64,000 nt of DNA. It comes from CAWARU01 sp963805795 (GTDB lineage Bacteria; Pseudomonadota; Gammaproteobacteria; UBA6186; Azoamicaceae). Numbering within the stretch: the stretch's first letter is position 1; every line of letters begins with the position of its first letter. Of this stretch, positions 1 through 9,147 are shown one piece after another. Location: assembly GCA_963805795.1 (NCBI GenBank), contig CAWDVG010000001.1:1-64000 (forward strand), given 5' to 3'. The position numbers and the translations under genes were made by a program. Under the pieces are notes generated by a model, which saw nothing but the letters and a program-made list of their open reading frames with translations, had not been told where the DNA came from and searched no databases.

Positions 1-219
1 TTCACGTACATCATTTCCAATAGCTCTCAGATTTCCGATGGGTGTGAATGGTTGAATGCTGATATTAGTTTTCTCTGTTTTTGTTTTGGTATTTGATGCG
101 TCTCGAGTAAGGTTTGTCGTATTGCCTTTCACTTTTATGTTATCTGATACAGTGCTCTGGAGGATAGCACCGTTTTCTTGTAGCTGAATATTAGCTCCCG
201 CTGTTCCTCCGATGGGATT
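1..219 (-). pseudogene. In-frame continuation of the OTU/haemagglutinin gene beyond a TGA stop
   Basis: Reading the minus strand past the TGA at 222-220, the same frame stays open for 73 more codons to the window edge (NPIGGTAGANIQLQENG..., ending ...GNLRAIGNDVRE). The composition, rich in Asn, Thr, Gly and Lys, is like the linker that follows the OTU domain in the intact paralogue at 9148-17124. I infer that the TGA is a nonsense mutation and that this was the start of a longer C-terminal tail. The true end lies outside the window. Confidence 0.6.
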
Positions 220-3200
220 TCATTTAGCGTTGGGATCTGTGTTAGGATTTCCCATGCCAGCCCCGTTTTTTGCTGCAGCAGCATTTTGTCCCGCAGCTGG
301 GTTAAAGAATTCTCCCATGGCGCTGCTACTGAAGTTCATGCCCACTTGGATTCCCGTTTCATAATCGACAACATCATGACCAGTGAGTTTAGGGGCAATA
401 ATGAGTCCAGGCAGTTCATTTAATGTAGACCAGCGTTTTTTAGAAGAAAACTTTAGGTCTATTGTTTCGGCTGTGGGATTAATTATAATTGTATTAAAAA
501 ATTGCAGCTCTTCATTTTCTAAATTTCCTAAGGCTTCTATTTTTCTCGCAGCATCTAACTTTTCCTTTGTTTTCTTAACATCATTTATTGAAGCTGCACT
601 ATGTCCAGCTTGTATGGCCATTGATTTGTCAGCATCCATTTTTGTTTTTGCGTAGATACCATTGTTGGTGTTATTGCCATTATTACTATTGTTGCCATTT
701 TCATTATTAGCCGGGGTCAAAAATAAACGATCATCCCTCAATCTTTCAAAATGATTGTATCCATTGAAACGCACTCTGACGCTAGTCACTCCATTAGGGT
801 TAAAATTATCAGGCTTAGAATATATGCCTTTGTCGGAATTAAAAGAAATAAATTTAACGTTAATGTTAAAGACATGAGCAACCATATGTAATTCGCAAGA
901 TAGTAATTCCTGGCCTTTTGTTTGAATATGGTCCGCATATTCATTTAAAACACTTCTATCTTGCATGATATATTTGGCAATATCAAACTCTAATGTAGTG
1001 AGTCGATTGTATTTGCTAAAGAGATTATTTAAAGGCTCAACAAATGAAATAAGCGCATATACTAAGTTTTTGTCTTTTTCCAAGCAGTAGTAAAATCGAT
1101 TTTTAAAATTGTTCAGTGTTGGAATGTTTCTAGTATGCTTTGCAATATGGTCTGCAACGTTTTCACAGATTTCTGTACCCATTAATTCTTCAAAGCTTTT
1201 CCAAACTTGGTTGGCCTCTTCTTCATTTTTAGCAGCATGGTCTTGGCGCGTTTTTCTTAAGGTTGTGAACTTACCCCTAAAGGAATCCTTGTTTAACATG
1301 TCTACAATGGCTGCAATGACGAGCGGAAATATTGGGCTTTGAGAGTTGAGTTCTCTAATCGCTTTTGCTAGTTCCTTTCTTTTTTCAGGGATATCAGGAC
1401 AAAATATTTTTTTCTCCTTTTTGTCCCATTCGCCAAAGATAGCGTGAAGGCCGCAATCACCTTCGCCCCAGGTGGGGAGTTCGGGAGTTTGTAATGGCTC
1501 TTCTGGTGCAGGGTTGACAGCAGTTCTGTTCTCTGCAGACTTTGGATTTGGATTGGAAGCAGTCTTTTTTGAAGTCCAAATACGAATGTTTAAGCCACTC
1601 AATTTTGCAGCAATGCTTAATAAATTTGCATGATGGCTTAATACAACCGCTTTTTCCATACGGTGTCTTGAACCGAAGCTGTGACCTGCATCAGAAAAAA
1701 TATTTAAAGTTGTTAACTGATGCAGTAAAAATTGGGTTATTACTTCCTTGCTCACGCTTTCTGAAACTTCTTTTATTACCGCCTGCCAATTTTCTGCGTT
1801 TTGGGTTAAACGCTCTTTCCAAGTTTGCGTTTGTTTGGTTTGAAGAAAGCCTGGCAAATTATTCTTCCAAAGCGTTAGCGCAAAATGCTGCTGTAGGGCT
1901 AAAAGTTCGGCAGCATATTTCGGGTCTTGTAGACTTTTTATTATGCCATCAAAACTTAGTGAAAGCACGCTTAACAGGCCCTCTTTTTCAGGTAGCTGTA
2001 ATTCGTATAAAGATAAGGTTTTTCCATTCGGTAATGGAGCTGTTATTGCTTTCGCTTGTTTGCCAGTTGTAATTTTTGCTCCGATGAGTTGAATATCCTT
2101 TCTAATACGAGTAAACAAAGTTTCTTTTGCATGAAGTGTTGTTTGTTCTTTAGCCTGTTTACTATCATGGCTGCCAACTGAAAAGCCAACGGAGCCTGTG
2201 GTGGAGGCCTCTGCACTATATTGGCTGCTGTGTCTTTCATCTTGGAGTGTTTTAAGTTCCAGTTGTTCTGCATCTAATACGGCTTTTAAGGTCTCAAGAT
2301 AGACGCCCGCTAAGCTTATTTTGCCTCCAGCGCTTAAAGAAGTGGTACCAGAGACCTGAAAGCGGCTAGTAATGTATTCGAGGGTTCTTTCTTCTGAATG
2401 ATTGAGATCAACTCCTAAATTGGGGCATTGAGATACAATGTCAAAACCTGCTGTTACGCCAGCACCTAAGGTTTCTGAACGGGCCATTTGTTCAGCTGCT
2501 TCAATGGTTATATTCTGCTCAACAGTAGCAGATAGGTTTTCGCATTTTGCTTGTGTGCCTTTAGAATGCAGATTTTTAGCTTTAATGATAATGTTTCTGG
2601 CTTGTAACCAAGGTAGGGCTAAATCGGTCCAAGATTGTTGTGTGTCGGTAGTGCCAAAGCGCAGTTTAACATTGGTATTTATTTGCTTGCAGGCAAAATC
2701 CTTTAAAGATGACTTAGCAAAATCTTTGTAGAGTTTATAGGTATAATAAAGGGCTTTCATGCCATTGCCAATTTTATCAGCCGCACCGCTTTCTTTTTTC
2801 ATCAAAGCTTCCATGCTGGCTAGCAAGGGAAATTCTCTTAACATACCTAGGGCGGCTTGACGAAAGTCTTTTTGGATTAAGCCTTCTATCATTTGCGAAC
2901 CAAAGAAGCTTAAGCCTACGGAAAATTCTGTGCTTGAAATATCATGATGAAAAACAGCTGGTAGGATAGAAACTGTCCCATTAGGGGTAGAGAATTCTAG
3001 AGTTTCGCCTGCGCATAAGCGAGGTCCAACTAAAACCACATGGTTGTTTTGAGTTGTCATCTTGATATTTTGGCGAGCATAGAAGCTAGGGACAATGCCA
3101 TATTCATGGGATTCTGACTTGTTTTGAGCATACAGGCTAAGGCCACGTAAACCTGTAGACGAGGTTTGGAACCATTGTTTTAATATCAAGGGGATGGCTG

Positions 3201-3495
3201 TTATGCCTTTGTCAGCGATAAGCTCAATACTAATGGCGAGCATTTCTGTGCCAACCATGTAGATGTTTCCCTTGGAAACACACATAATTTCTTCTGCTTG
3301 TAAAGAGGCAGTGATGCCTTTTTGGTATTCGCCGGTAATAGTCGAGGAACGTAAGCCTTTTGAAACATATTGGGTGGGAGCTCGTTCTGTTATAGTAGTT
3401 GTTGGGAATTCTATAACTTGGGTGGCTTCAAGATGGAGTTTTCTTGCAGCACAAGCTAGGGCATTCAGCCTTTGTACGCCTGCGGATATTGACAC
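220..3495 (-). CDS. Filamentous haemagglutinin-like protein with OTU-type cysteine protease domain (C-terminal part of a frameshifted gene)
   Basis: This 1091-codon frame opens with a GTG at 3495, but it is probably not an independent gene. Its N-terminus aligns directly with the interior of the 2658-aa paralogue at 9148-17124 (shared GTKMLA, PRLFAG/PRLCAG, FHHDxS, EFSVGxSFFGS, EYITSRF.VSGTT). The upstream frame (3465-7082) ends where this one begins, so a one-base shift near 3499 separates two halves. Residues 1-620 are beta-rich haemagglutinin-type sequence. An OTU-type papain-fold protease follows: GDCGLHAIFGEW holds the nucleophile Cys near residue 679, and NGYNHFERL holds the His near 915. 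An Asn/Gly linker follows, then an in-frame TGA. Deubiquitinase activity toward host ubiquitin is inferred from the family. Translation as a separate protein would need GTG initiation inside the overlap and seems unlikely. Confidence 0.75.
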   Translation of the reverse strand: MSISAGVQRLNALACAARKLHLEATQVIEFPTTTITERAPTQYVSKGLRSSTITGEYQKGITASLQAEEIMCVSKGNIYMVGTEMLAISIELIADKGITAIPLILKQWFQTSSTGLRGLSLYAQNKSESHEYGIVPSFYARQNIKMTTQNNHVVLVGPRLCAGETLEFSTPNGTVSILPAVFHHDISSTEFSVGLSFFGSQMIEGLIQKDFRQAALGMLREFPLLASMEALMKKESGAADKIGNGMKALYYTYKLYKDFAKSSLKDFACKQINTNVKLRFGTTDTQQSWTDLALPWLQARNIIIKAKNLHSKGTQAKCENLSATVEQNITIEAAEQMARSETLGAGVTAGFDIVSQCPNLGVDLNHSEERTLEYITSRFQVSGTTSLSAGGKISLAGVYLETLKAVLDAEQLELKTLQDERHSSQYSAEASTTGSVGFSVGSHDSKQAKEQTTLHAKETLFTRIRKDIQLIGAKITTGKQAKAITAPLPNGKTLSLYELQLPEKEGLLSVLSLSFDGIIKSLQDPKYAAELLALQQHFALTLWKNNLPGFLQTKQTQTWKERLTQNAENWQAVIKEVSESVSKEVITQFLLHQLTTLNIFSDAGHSFGSRHRMEKAVVLSHHANLLSIAAKLSGLNIRIWTSKKTASNPNPKSAENRTAVNPAPEEPLQTPELPTWGEGDCGLHAIFGEWDKKEKKIFCPDIPEKRKELAKAIRELNSQSPIFPLVIAAIVDMLNKDSFRGKFTTLRKTRQDHAAKNEEEANQVWKSFEELMGTEICENVADHIAKHTRNIPTLNNFKNRFYYCLEKDKNLVYALISFVEPLNNLFSKYNRLTTLEFDIAKYIMQDRSVLNEYADHIQTKGQELLSCELHMVAHVFNINVKFISFNSDKGIYSKPDNFNPNGVTSVRVRFNGYNHFERLRDDRLFLTPANNENGNNSNNGNNTNNGIYAKTKMDADKSMAIQAGHSAASINDVKKTKEKLDAARKIEALGNLENEELQFFNTIIINPTAETIDLKFSSKKRWSTLNELPGLIIAPKLTGHDVVDYETGIQVGMNFSSSAMGEFFNPAAGQNAAAAKNGAGMGNPNTDPNAK

Positions 3496-6400
3496 GGTCC
3501 CTCAGGTGACGACAAGTTTGCGGGAATAATGGCATGTCTTAATAATGATTCATCAGCCTCTTTATATCCACAGCGATTGCTGGCATGATTATTATAGTGT
3601 TGTATCCAGCTTGCTATGATGGGGACAACGTCAATTTTACCAACCTTAAAGTCCATTGTTTTCTTAGCAAAAAGTTCTGCCCCTTGGATATGGAGCAAGG
3701 AAACGTTATTCATATCAATGAGATTAGCCTTGATATCCCCCCCATCCACAGGGGTACTTGTCGTGATATCCGACAGTTCATGACACACACGGTCCCCGCC
3801 CAGCATACTATCTTTCCGATAAGTATTGGCAACGCGCTCTGTTTTTTGATAAACGGGTTTTTCAATGTGGACTCGATTCACATCATAAACAGCTACTGTG
3901 CCCTCTGATTCCAAACTGCCCGTTAATGTAAAAATTGAATCAGCACCATTGCCATGAATGTCAATTCCTTCTAGGGCATAAAGATAAGCACCGCTGTTAA
4001 TGCGTTTTGTGTTATTCCAAGATTTAGGTAGTTTTACGATAGGGGTCAAAACCTGAGAGGATTGGCCTGTTTGAAAAATATAAGTGATTTCCTTGTAATA
4101 TAATACTGGCTCCTGAATGGTCTTGAGAGATAAACCTTCTTTATATAATTTCCAAGCATTATATTTTACCCAAGCTAATAGAGCTTCTGGATTTTTTGAG
4201 TTTTCATCTATAAAATGACGGCCAGCCCCTTTCATGAGTTTGTCTACGATATCCTTTTCTTCTTGAAGAGGATGGGGAAGGATAGGTATTGAACCATCAT
4301 AAGGTTTCAATTGACCATCCGTTAGAACACACACATGAGATAAATCTATGTGGGTTGATACAGGAATCAAGGGCTGCATAATAAAGGGGAATGCATTCAT
4401 ACGAGGTTCAAACAAAGGGTTAAAGCTTACACCTTCCAACAAAGGTATTTGAGATCTAAATCGGGCTGCGGGTTGTAAAATGACCGCTTGTCTACCCACA
4501 TATAATTTATCAAAATTTTTAATATCGATAGCCAGAACTGACATCACCCCAAAAATATTAATATTAACGCCATCTATCTGGATTTTGGAGGCAATGGATA
4601 TTATCGGGGCATGAATCGTGCCAGACACTCGTTCTGAATACGGTTTATTGACTAATCGAGGGCTATGTTTAATACCTAATGCCCCTGTTTTCCACTGGGT
4701 CTCCATTCTTTGTCTGGTAACCGTTTGATACTCAGCAATGCTTTTTAGTTGTGGTTTCTTATCCTTCCATACTTGGTTTATCATGTCTCCTATTCGTTGA
4801 CAAGATAATTCCGAAGCGCCTATAACCGTTATTTCTCCACTGATGCAAACGGATTTTGAAACTCGGAACCGGGCTGGGATGGAGGTTATGCTAAGGGAGG
4901 GACCTGTATTTATAAAGGCTTGTCGATGCACAAAATGTGGCGTATTCAATACAACTTCATCCCGAACGGTGATATCTGTTGAAAGGTTATCCACCGGATT
5001 GGGACTATTAATCGTAAAGAGCCCTCCACTATAAATATGAAGGCCTTCCATTTCCAGTTTTTGCTTTGCAGTGAAGGTAGTTTTTCCAGAGCTTAAAATG
5101 GATGAGGGTGATTTATTCTTAAGCGGGCCTACAAGACGGCCTAATTTCATTTGTGGGGCATCGAGCATAACCTCTGTGCCGCTTTTTAAGGAGGCATTGT
5201 TTAAATCGAGGAAAGGCGTCTGTATTTCGACTTTGCCAAAAGCTTCTAGATTGATTAACTTGACTGCCGAGCCCAGGACAAGGGGTGAGTTGCTTTTAAT
5301 CGATAATGCTTGATGGGAACTTTTTCCTAAATAACTAAAAATAATAGGCAGAATTATTTCTGGTGAAATTGAAAAACAATCCTTAAGCATTTTAGCTGTT
5401 GTGATATGTTCTTTATCCTGACTCGCCTTAAGGTCTGTTAAAATATGGCTGGGATCCTTGCTCTGTTCAGAAAAAACTAGACTCATGCTTCCAGGCGTAT
5501 AAATGGGTTGCGATATGTTTTGTGCTTTTTTATAAAGAATCTCTAATTCACCTGATACACGAAAAGTATTGTCTTGGTAATGAATTTGATTGGCTTCTAT
5601 ACCTACATTTTCTAGGCTCTCTATGCAAGATAAATCAAACGGCAAGGCATTATCGCTTTGAAGATGAATTTTTCCATTGCGTCTGATTTCAGACACTTTG
5701 ATTATATCTAGAGCTGCAGTTTGAGTGTTATAAGCGTTCAATGGAACAGTACTTCGAACGCTAAAAGCAATATGAGTTTGTCCTTCTAAAATTTTAACAG
5801 ACAGAATGCCATTGGGATTAAATTCTACTAGGGTGTTTTCGCGCCCAGGGACCTGCAAACGTATAGAGTCAGTACAATTTAACCATGAGTGAGATCTGGT
5901 TATTTCTTTGGATAGTGTGACTTTCTTTAAGAGATAGGGATCCCAATGTTCTAGACAAAAGCGATAATGGCCATTCATCTTTTGGACGGAATAAGCAATT
6001 CTGTCTCCTGCAATGGGGAGGGCTTCATAATCAATGGAAAAACCATTCATTATGGCTTCTTGACTTAAAGTCCGATGATTTTCTAATAGTTCATCCCGTT
6101 CTCTAAGCAAGGTATTGGGCGGGGTAGTCATTGTGACTAATTTTGATAGCGCTGCTTTATCTGTTAAATCAGGCAAATCAGATTTTATCACTGATAATTG
6201 AGGTGCTTCTGACAATAGCTGTTTAAGGCAATCACTTGCTATCGCATCATTAAGTGAGGCTACTCTTAGCCAGCTCGCAGCAAGTTCCAGGTTTTTAATG
6301 CTCGGGTGACGGATTAAAAAAAGAGCCCATTGATATTGAGACTTGTGATCTCCAAGTCTTGCAGCGCGTTCATACCAGGCTGCAGCTGTCTTGACATCCT

Positions 6401-7082
6401 TTTTAACCACAATGCCCTGCTCATAATACCGAGCTATTTCATGCTGAGCTTGAATATGGCCCGCTCGCGCGGCTGTTTCAAATAAAAGAGCGGCTCTTGT
6501 TAGATTGACTGGCCCACCCATCTCTTCAAGGGCGCTGGCAACCTTAAACTGCGCAACCGTATCACCCTTATTCGCTGATGTTTCATATCGACTAACAATA
6601 AAGCGGAGTAAATAATTGCGCGCTTCTGTGGCCAATTCCTCTAATATTTTATAAACCTGGGCATCATAGATTGGTGTGTGTTGTCCGGATGCATAGAAAA
6701 CAGCCATGAGTAATTTTCCATCTAGACCTCCACCAAATTCGGCACCTTTGACAAACCATCTAAAGGATTCATTAAAATCCTGAAGCCCAAAGGATGTTCC
6801 TTTATAGCAGAGTTCATAGCAGATACCCAGCATAATCTGTGTAGATACCTGTCCTAATCCCACACCTCTTTTTAGAGATTCCTTGGCTTTTTCAATGTCC
6901 TTCGCAATGCGGTTTCCAAAAAATTTTTGAAGACCCAGCTGCAGTTCTTGTTCAAGATGTTTTTTTGTTGCTTCCTGTTGATTTGCAATATTTTGAATGT
7001 TAGCAATGTAGTCAATACTGACTTTTGAATTGAATGCTTGCGAATCGGATATTTGCTGTGCAATGTGTTGATTGTTTCTCAA
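3465..7082 (-). CDS. Sel1-repeat plus haemagglutinin-like protein (N-terminal part of a frameshifted gene)
   Basis: This is a 1205-codon frame with a TTG start, supported by AAGGA nine bases upstream. Residues of about 70-290 contain Sel1/TPR-like helical repeats (for example A.LFETAARAGHIQAQHEIARYYEQG and AAAWYERAARLGD), a fold that usually mediates protein-protein contacts. From about 450 the chain turns into beta-helix-like haemagglutinin sequence. This part is collinear with residues of about 500-720 of the paralogue at 9148-17124 (PALMLYKLLNNAWK versus EALLAWVKYNAWK; DPLLVYKEM versus EPVLYYKEI). The frame ends 31 bases inside the next one, at a probable one-base deletion in GAGGGACC around 3498-3501. 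Without the lesion, a single protein of about 2290 residues or more would result. No signal peptide is evident, so the secretion route is not visible from the sequence. Confidence 0.75.
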   Translation of the reverse strand: MRNNQHIAQQISDSQAFNSKVSIDYIANIQNIANQQEATKKHLEQELQLGLQKFFGNRIAKDIEKAKESLKRGVGLGQVSTQIMLGICYELCYKGTSFGLQDFNESFRWFVKGAEFGGGLDGKLLMAVFYASGQHTPIYDAQVYKILEELATEARNYLLRFIVSRYETSANKGDTVAQFKVASALEEMGGPVNLTRAALLFETAARAGHIQAQHEIARYYEQGIVVKKDVKTAAAWYERAARLGDHKSQYQWALFLIRHPSIKNLELAASWLRVASLNDAIASDCLKQLLSEAPQLSVIKSDLPDLTDKAALSKLVTMTTPPNTLLRERDELLENHRTLSQEAIMNGFSIDYEALPIAGDRIAYSVQKMNGHYRFCLEHWDPYLLKKVTLSKEITRSHSWLNCTDSIRLQVPGRENTLVEFNPNGILSVKILEGQTHIAFSVRSTVPLNAYNTQTAALDIIKVSEIRRNGKIHLQSDNALPFDLSCIESLENVGIEANQIHYQDNTFRVSGELEILYKKAQNISQPIYTPGSMSLVFSEQSKDPSHILTDLKASQDKEHITTAKMLKDCFSISPEIILPIIFSYLGKSSHQALSIKSNSPLVLGSAVKLINLEAFGKVEIQTPFLDLNNASLKSGTEVMLDAPQMKLGRLVGPLKNKSPSSILSSGKTTFTAKQKLEMEGLHIYSGGLFTINSPNPVDNLSTDITVRDEVVLNTPHFVHRQAFINTGPSLSITSIPARFRVSKSVCISGEITVIGASELSCQRIGDMINQVWKDKKPQLKSIAEYQTVTRQRMETQWKTGALGIKHSPRLVNKPYSERVSGTIHAPIISIASKIQIDGVNINIFGVMSVLAIDIKNFDKLYVGRQAVILQPAARFRSQIPLLEGVSFNPLFEPRMNAFPFIMQPLIPVSTHIDLSHVCVLTDGQLKPYDGSIPILPHPLQEEKDIVDKLMKGAGRHFIDENSKNPEALLAWVKYNAWKLYKEGLSLKTIQEPVLYYKEITYIFQTGQSSQVLTPIVKLPKSWNNTKRINSGAYLYALEGIDIHGNGADSIFTLTGSLESEGTVAVYDVNRVHIEKPVYQKTERVANTYRKDSMLGGDRVCHELSDITTSTPVDGGDIKANLIDMNNVSLLHIQGAELFAKKTMDFKVGKIDVVPIIASWIQHYNNHASNRCGYKEADESLLRHAIIPANLSSPEGPCQYPQAYKG

Positions 7083-7091
7083 TGTTAAACT

Positions 7092-7096
7092 TCCTT
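7092..7096 (-). promoter_or_regulatory. Ribosome binding site deciding a TTG start
   Basis: AAGGA on the minus strand lies nine bases before the TTG at 7082. An in-frame TAA overlaps the site, so the reading frame cannot start further upstream. Confidence 0.55.
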
Positions 7097-7384
7097 ATTT
7101 CAAAACAATAATACGTTCAATGAGTGAATCGGGATTAAATAAATTAAATCCTAGATTAAGCCAATGATTTACTTAACTCAACAAATTAGAATAATTCCTT
7201 TTCATACTTATATTGTTTGCATCCGTGCAAATAAATATTGAGATGTAAAGAACAATACCCTATTTGTGGTTTAGTGGATAGTGGCAATTTTGCGCATAAA
7301 TTTGTAGGAAAAAAGATATAAGTGAGGATTAATACAATATTTAGCCATTTTCACTCAAAATTTATCGATCGCTGATTATGCAAG

Positions 7385-7401
7385 GTTTGTCCAAGTACTC
7401 T
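7385..7401 (+). repeat. 17-bp direct repeat, copy 1
   Basis: GTTTGTCCAAGTACTCT matches 7458-7474 at 16 of 17 positions. The copies are 73 bases apart in a non-coding gap, so they could be regulatory sites; no function is assigned. Confidence 0.4.
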
Positions 7402-7457
7402 ACTTGTATTTAGCAACTCACTCACAAATCGATATGACATAGGATCTCACCATATTA

Positions 7458-7474
7458 GTTTGTCCAAGTATTCT
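7458..7474 (+). repeat. 17-bp direct repeat, copy 2
   Basis: GTTTGTCCAAGTATTCT is the partner of 7385-7401, with one mismatch. Confidence 0.4.
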
Positions 7475-7660
7475 TCCTATAGTCTAGTTGTAACATCGTT
7501 CATTGGTAAAATAATAACGCTTATATCAACTTGCAAAAACGGTTTTGCATTACTCGGAACATAATTCTTCAGCCATGTGTTGTTAAGCCTATTTACAAAT
7601 ATTGTTTTTTGTGATAGTTTGTGAGAAATGTACTGCACAATAGAGAAAGTGTTGCGTCTT

Positions 7661-8812
7661 TTAATGTTGATAAAAGATTAAAGGTGGACAAACTAAATGA
7701 TTGAAATTAATGCCGTTCACGACAAAACTTTCAAAAATGTAATGAAAGATCTCCGCGTTGCTCAAGACGGGAACGAGTCCAGGATTGATACATCCTACCT
7801 TAATATCATCCCAGAAACTAAGAGCTTTAGTTGCGCCTTTTTGTAATGTAAAAGAAAATCCGCCTAGGTTTGTTAGAGGTTGAGAAAAATTTGAACCGTC
7901 TGAAAGCATTAAATCAAAATTTTGTTTTAAATGAAAAACATCTTTAGCATATTCAAAAGCATCGCTATTTGCTTGCCAGTGCTGTCCAATCACTTTAGAA
8001 AAAACTCTTAACCACCGGCTTTTGGTAACAATATGACCTTCAGTTTTGATTAACCCTACATCGAGCGTATCTGCTTGAAGATTAAGTTTTGAGCCTAATA
8101 ATAAACCCTGATTGTTTAGCTGTTTTTCAAGGTTAATTTCAAGGGAACAATTTTTACCACCCAAGGTTGCCCTATTGATTAAATTCCCACCATCGATATT
8201 CATTGAATTTATTACATAAAAATTTTGATTATTCTCAAAAACTGTTAGAGCTGTAATCCGAATATGATCAACCTCTACTTGGCGATCATTTTTGAAAGAA
8301 AGTGATTGGATACTAAGCGACGCGCAAACTAATTTTTTGATGTCTGTTGGGATCACAACAGGACAGGGACTCTTCAAACATAAACAGATTTTCTTTGGAA
8401 CTTTTCGTAATTCCAAGGCCCCTTTAGCTGTCAAACCGAATTGAATCACGCCAATCAGAGTGTGAATCGTGACAGAAGCACTTCTCCCAAGGCCTTTTCC
8501 TTGCCCAGACATGATAAGCACAGCATCTCTTTGCTCTTTATTCCAAACGCTGGTCTCGGCAATATGTTTCATATCAAACCGATTTTTTCCAATCTGATTG
8601 ATTGTTCCCATATGTAGTAAAGGATAGATTTTTATCTTGCCGGTATTTTCGTATAGATGCATGACCCTAAGGTAATATCTAACGCGATTGTTCTCTAAAT
8701 CATGCTTGTTCTTGTTATGATGCCGCCAAATTTTTCTATCTAGATCCTGCTTTTCTTTAATAGATAAGGCATTAAAATCAATAATATGAATTTCGACTGT
8801 ACAACTCGTCAT
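7661..8812 (-). CDS. Haemagglutinin-like N-terminal module, 383 aa, unknown function
   Basis: The ATG start is well supported by AGGAG six bases upstream. No named domain is recognised. The sequence is beta-rich with short repeats in the style of filamentous haemagglutinins (GGNLINRATLGG, NNQGLLLGSKLNLQADTLDVG). Around residues 285-325 it reads AFEYAKDVFHLKQNFDLML followed by PLTNLGGFSFTL. This aligns with the open frame just upstream of the big plus-strand gene (AFQYRKDVFELARSFDLIL, then PLSNTGSMSITF). The protein therefore looks like the amino-terminal portion of the same family, either ending early as a stand-alone piece or cut off from its original continuation. It is transcribed divergently from 9148-17124 and in the same direction as the damaged minus-strand pair. 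Confidence 0.7.
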   Translation of the reverse strand: MTSCTVEIHIIDFNALSIKEKQDLDRKIWRHHNKNKHDLENNRVRYYLRVMHLYENTGKIKIYPLLHMGTINQIGKNRFDMKHIAETSVWNKEQRDAVLIMSGQGKGLGRSASVTIHTLIGVIQFGLTAKGALELRKVPKKICLCLKSPCPVVIPTDIKKLVCASLSIQSLSFKNDRQVEVDHIRITALTVFENNQNFYVINSMNIDGGNLINRATLGGKNCSLEINLEKQLNNQGLLLGSKLNLQADTLDVGLIKTEGHIVTKSRWLRVFSKVIGQHWQANSDAFEYAKDVFHLKQNFDLMLSDGSNFSQPLTNLGGFSFTLQKGATKALSFWDDIKVGCINPGLVPVLSNAEIFHYIFESFVVNGINFNHLVCPPLIFYQH

Positions 8813-8818
8813 TTACAA

Positions 8819-8823
8819 CTCCT
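8819..8823 (-). promoter_or_regulatory. Strong ribosome binding site
   Basis: AGGAG on the minus strand, six bases before the ATG at 8812, fixes the start of the 383-aa gene. Confidence 0.6.
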
Positions 8824-8904
8824 ACTTCCCGATACCATCAAATACCATTCATGAATTTTTGTTATTCCATTTCGTTACCTTTTTTATCTTCTATCACATT
8901 TTGA

Positions 8905-9147
8905 CTGCAGATTGGAGTTGGACAAAGAATTAAATTAATAACTTTCTATGACAAGCGATTAACCACCAGAGATCTGATTGAACTTTATCGTACTGAGGTT
9001 GAAAATAATATTGTAACGAGCAGCCAGAAATTAAATATATTCGATGTCATTAAGGCTAAACAATGGAAAGCCAGAACCTATGCATTTCAATACAGAAAAG
9101 ATGTTTTTGAGCTTGCAAGAAGTTTTGATTTAATTTTATTTCAAGAA
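8905..9147 (+). pseudogene. Open 81-codon 5' extension of the giant toxin gene without a start codon
   Basis: The frame of the gene at 9148 is open back to a TGA at 8902-8904, and these 81 codons contain no ATG, GTG or TTG. The translation (RIKLITFYDKRLTTRDLIEL...) looks like real protein. Its end matches residues of about 285-325 of the 383-aa protein encoded at 7661-8812. I infer that the plus-strand gene once had a longer N-terminus that was removed or broken near 8904. Confidence 0.6.

Larger units (their letters stand above)
7083..7660. other. Non-coding gap between two minus-strand genes
   Basis: No convincing coding frame is visible. The gap holds two near-identical 17-base direct repeats (7385-7401 and 7458-7474, beginning GTTTGTCCAAGTA) and a small perfect hairpin at 7532-7549 (TGCAAAA-N4-TTTTGCA). 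The hairpin has no T-run on the strand that would need a terminator. It presumably contains the promoter of the gene starting at 7082, but I cannot pick out convincing boxes. Confidence 0.4.

Noticed and set aside
220..222. TGA as selenocysteine codon
   Set aside because: No selenoprotein family similarity and no visible hairpin just downstream. A nonsense mutation fits the decaying gene better.
1542..2072. Plus-strand ORFs opposite the haemagglutinin genes (for example 1542-2072, 3585-3908)
   Set aside because: They are antisense shadows of conserved coding sequence, with protein composition unlike real genes.
3490..3506. Programmed -1 frameshift
   Set aside because: No X-XXY-YYZ slippery heptamer and no clear downstream structure at GAGGGACCGTG. 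The paralogue has no shift at this point.
7532..7549. Rho-independent terminator for the 383-aa gene
   Set aside because: The hairpin arms are AT-rich (TGCAAAA/TTTTGCA) and no U-run follows in the minus-strand direction.
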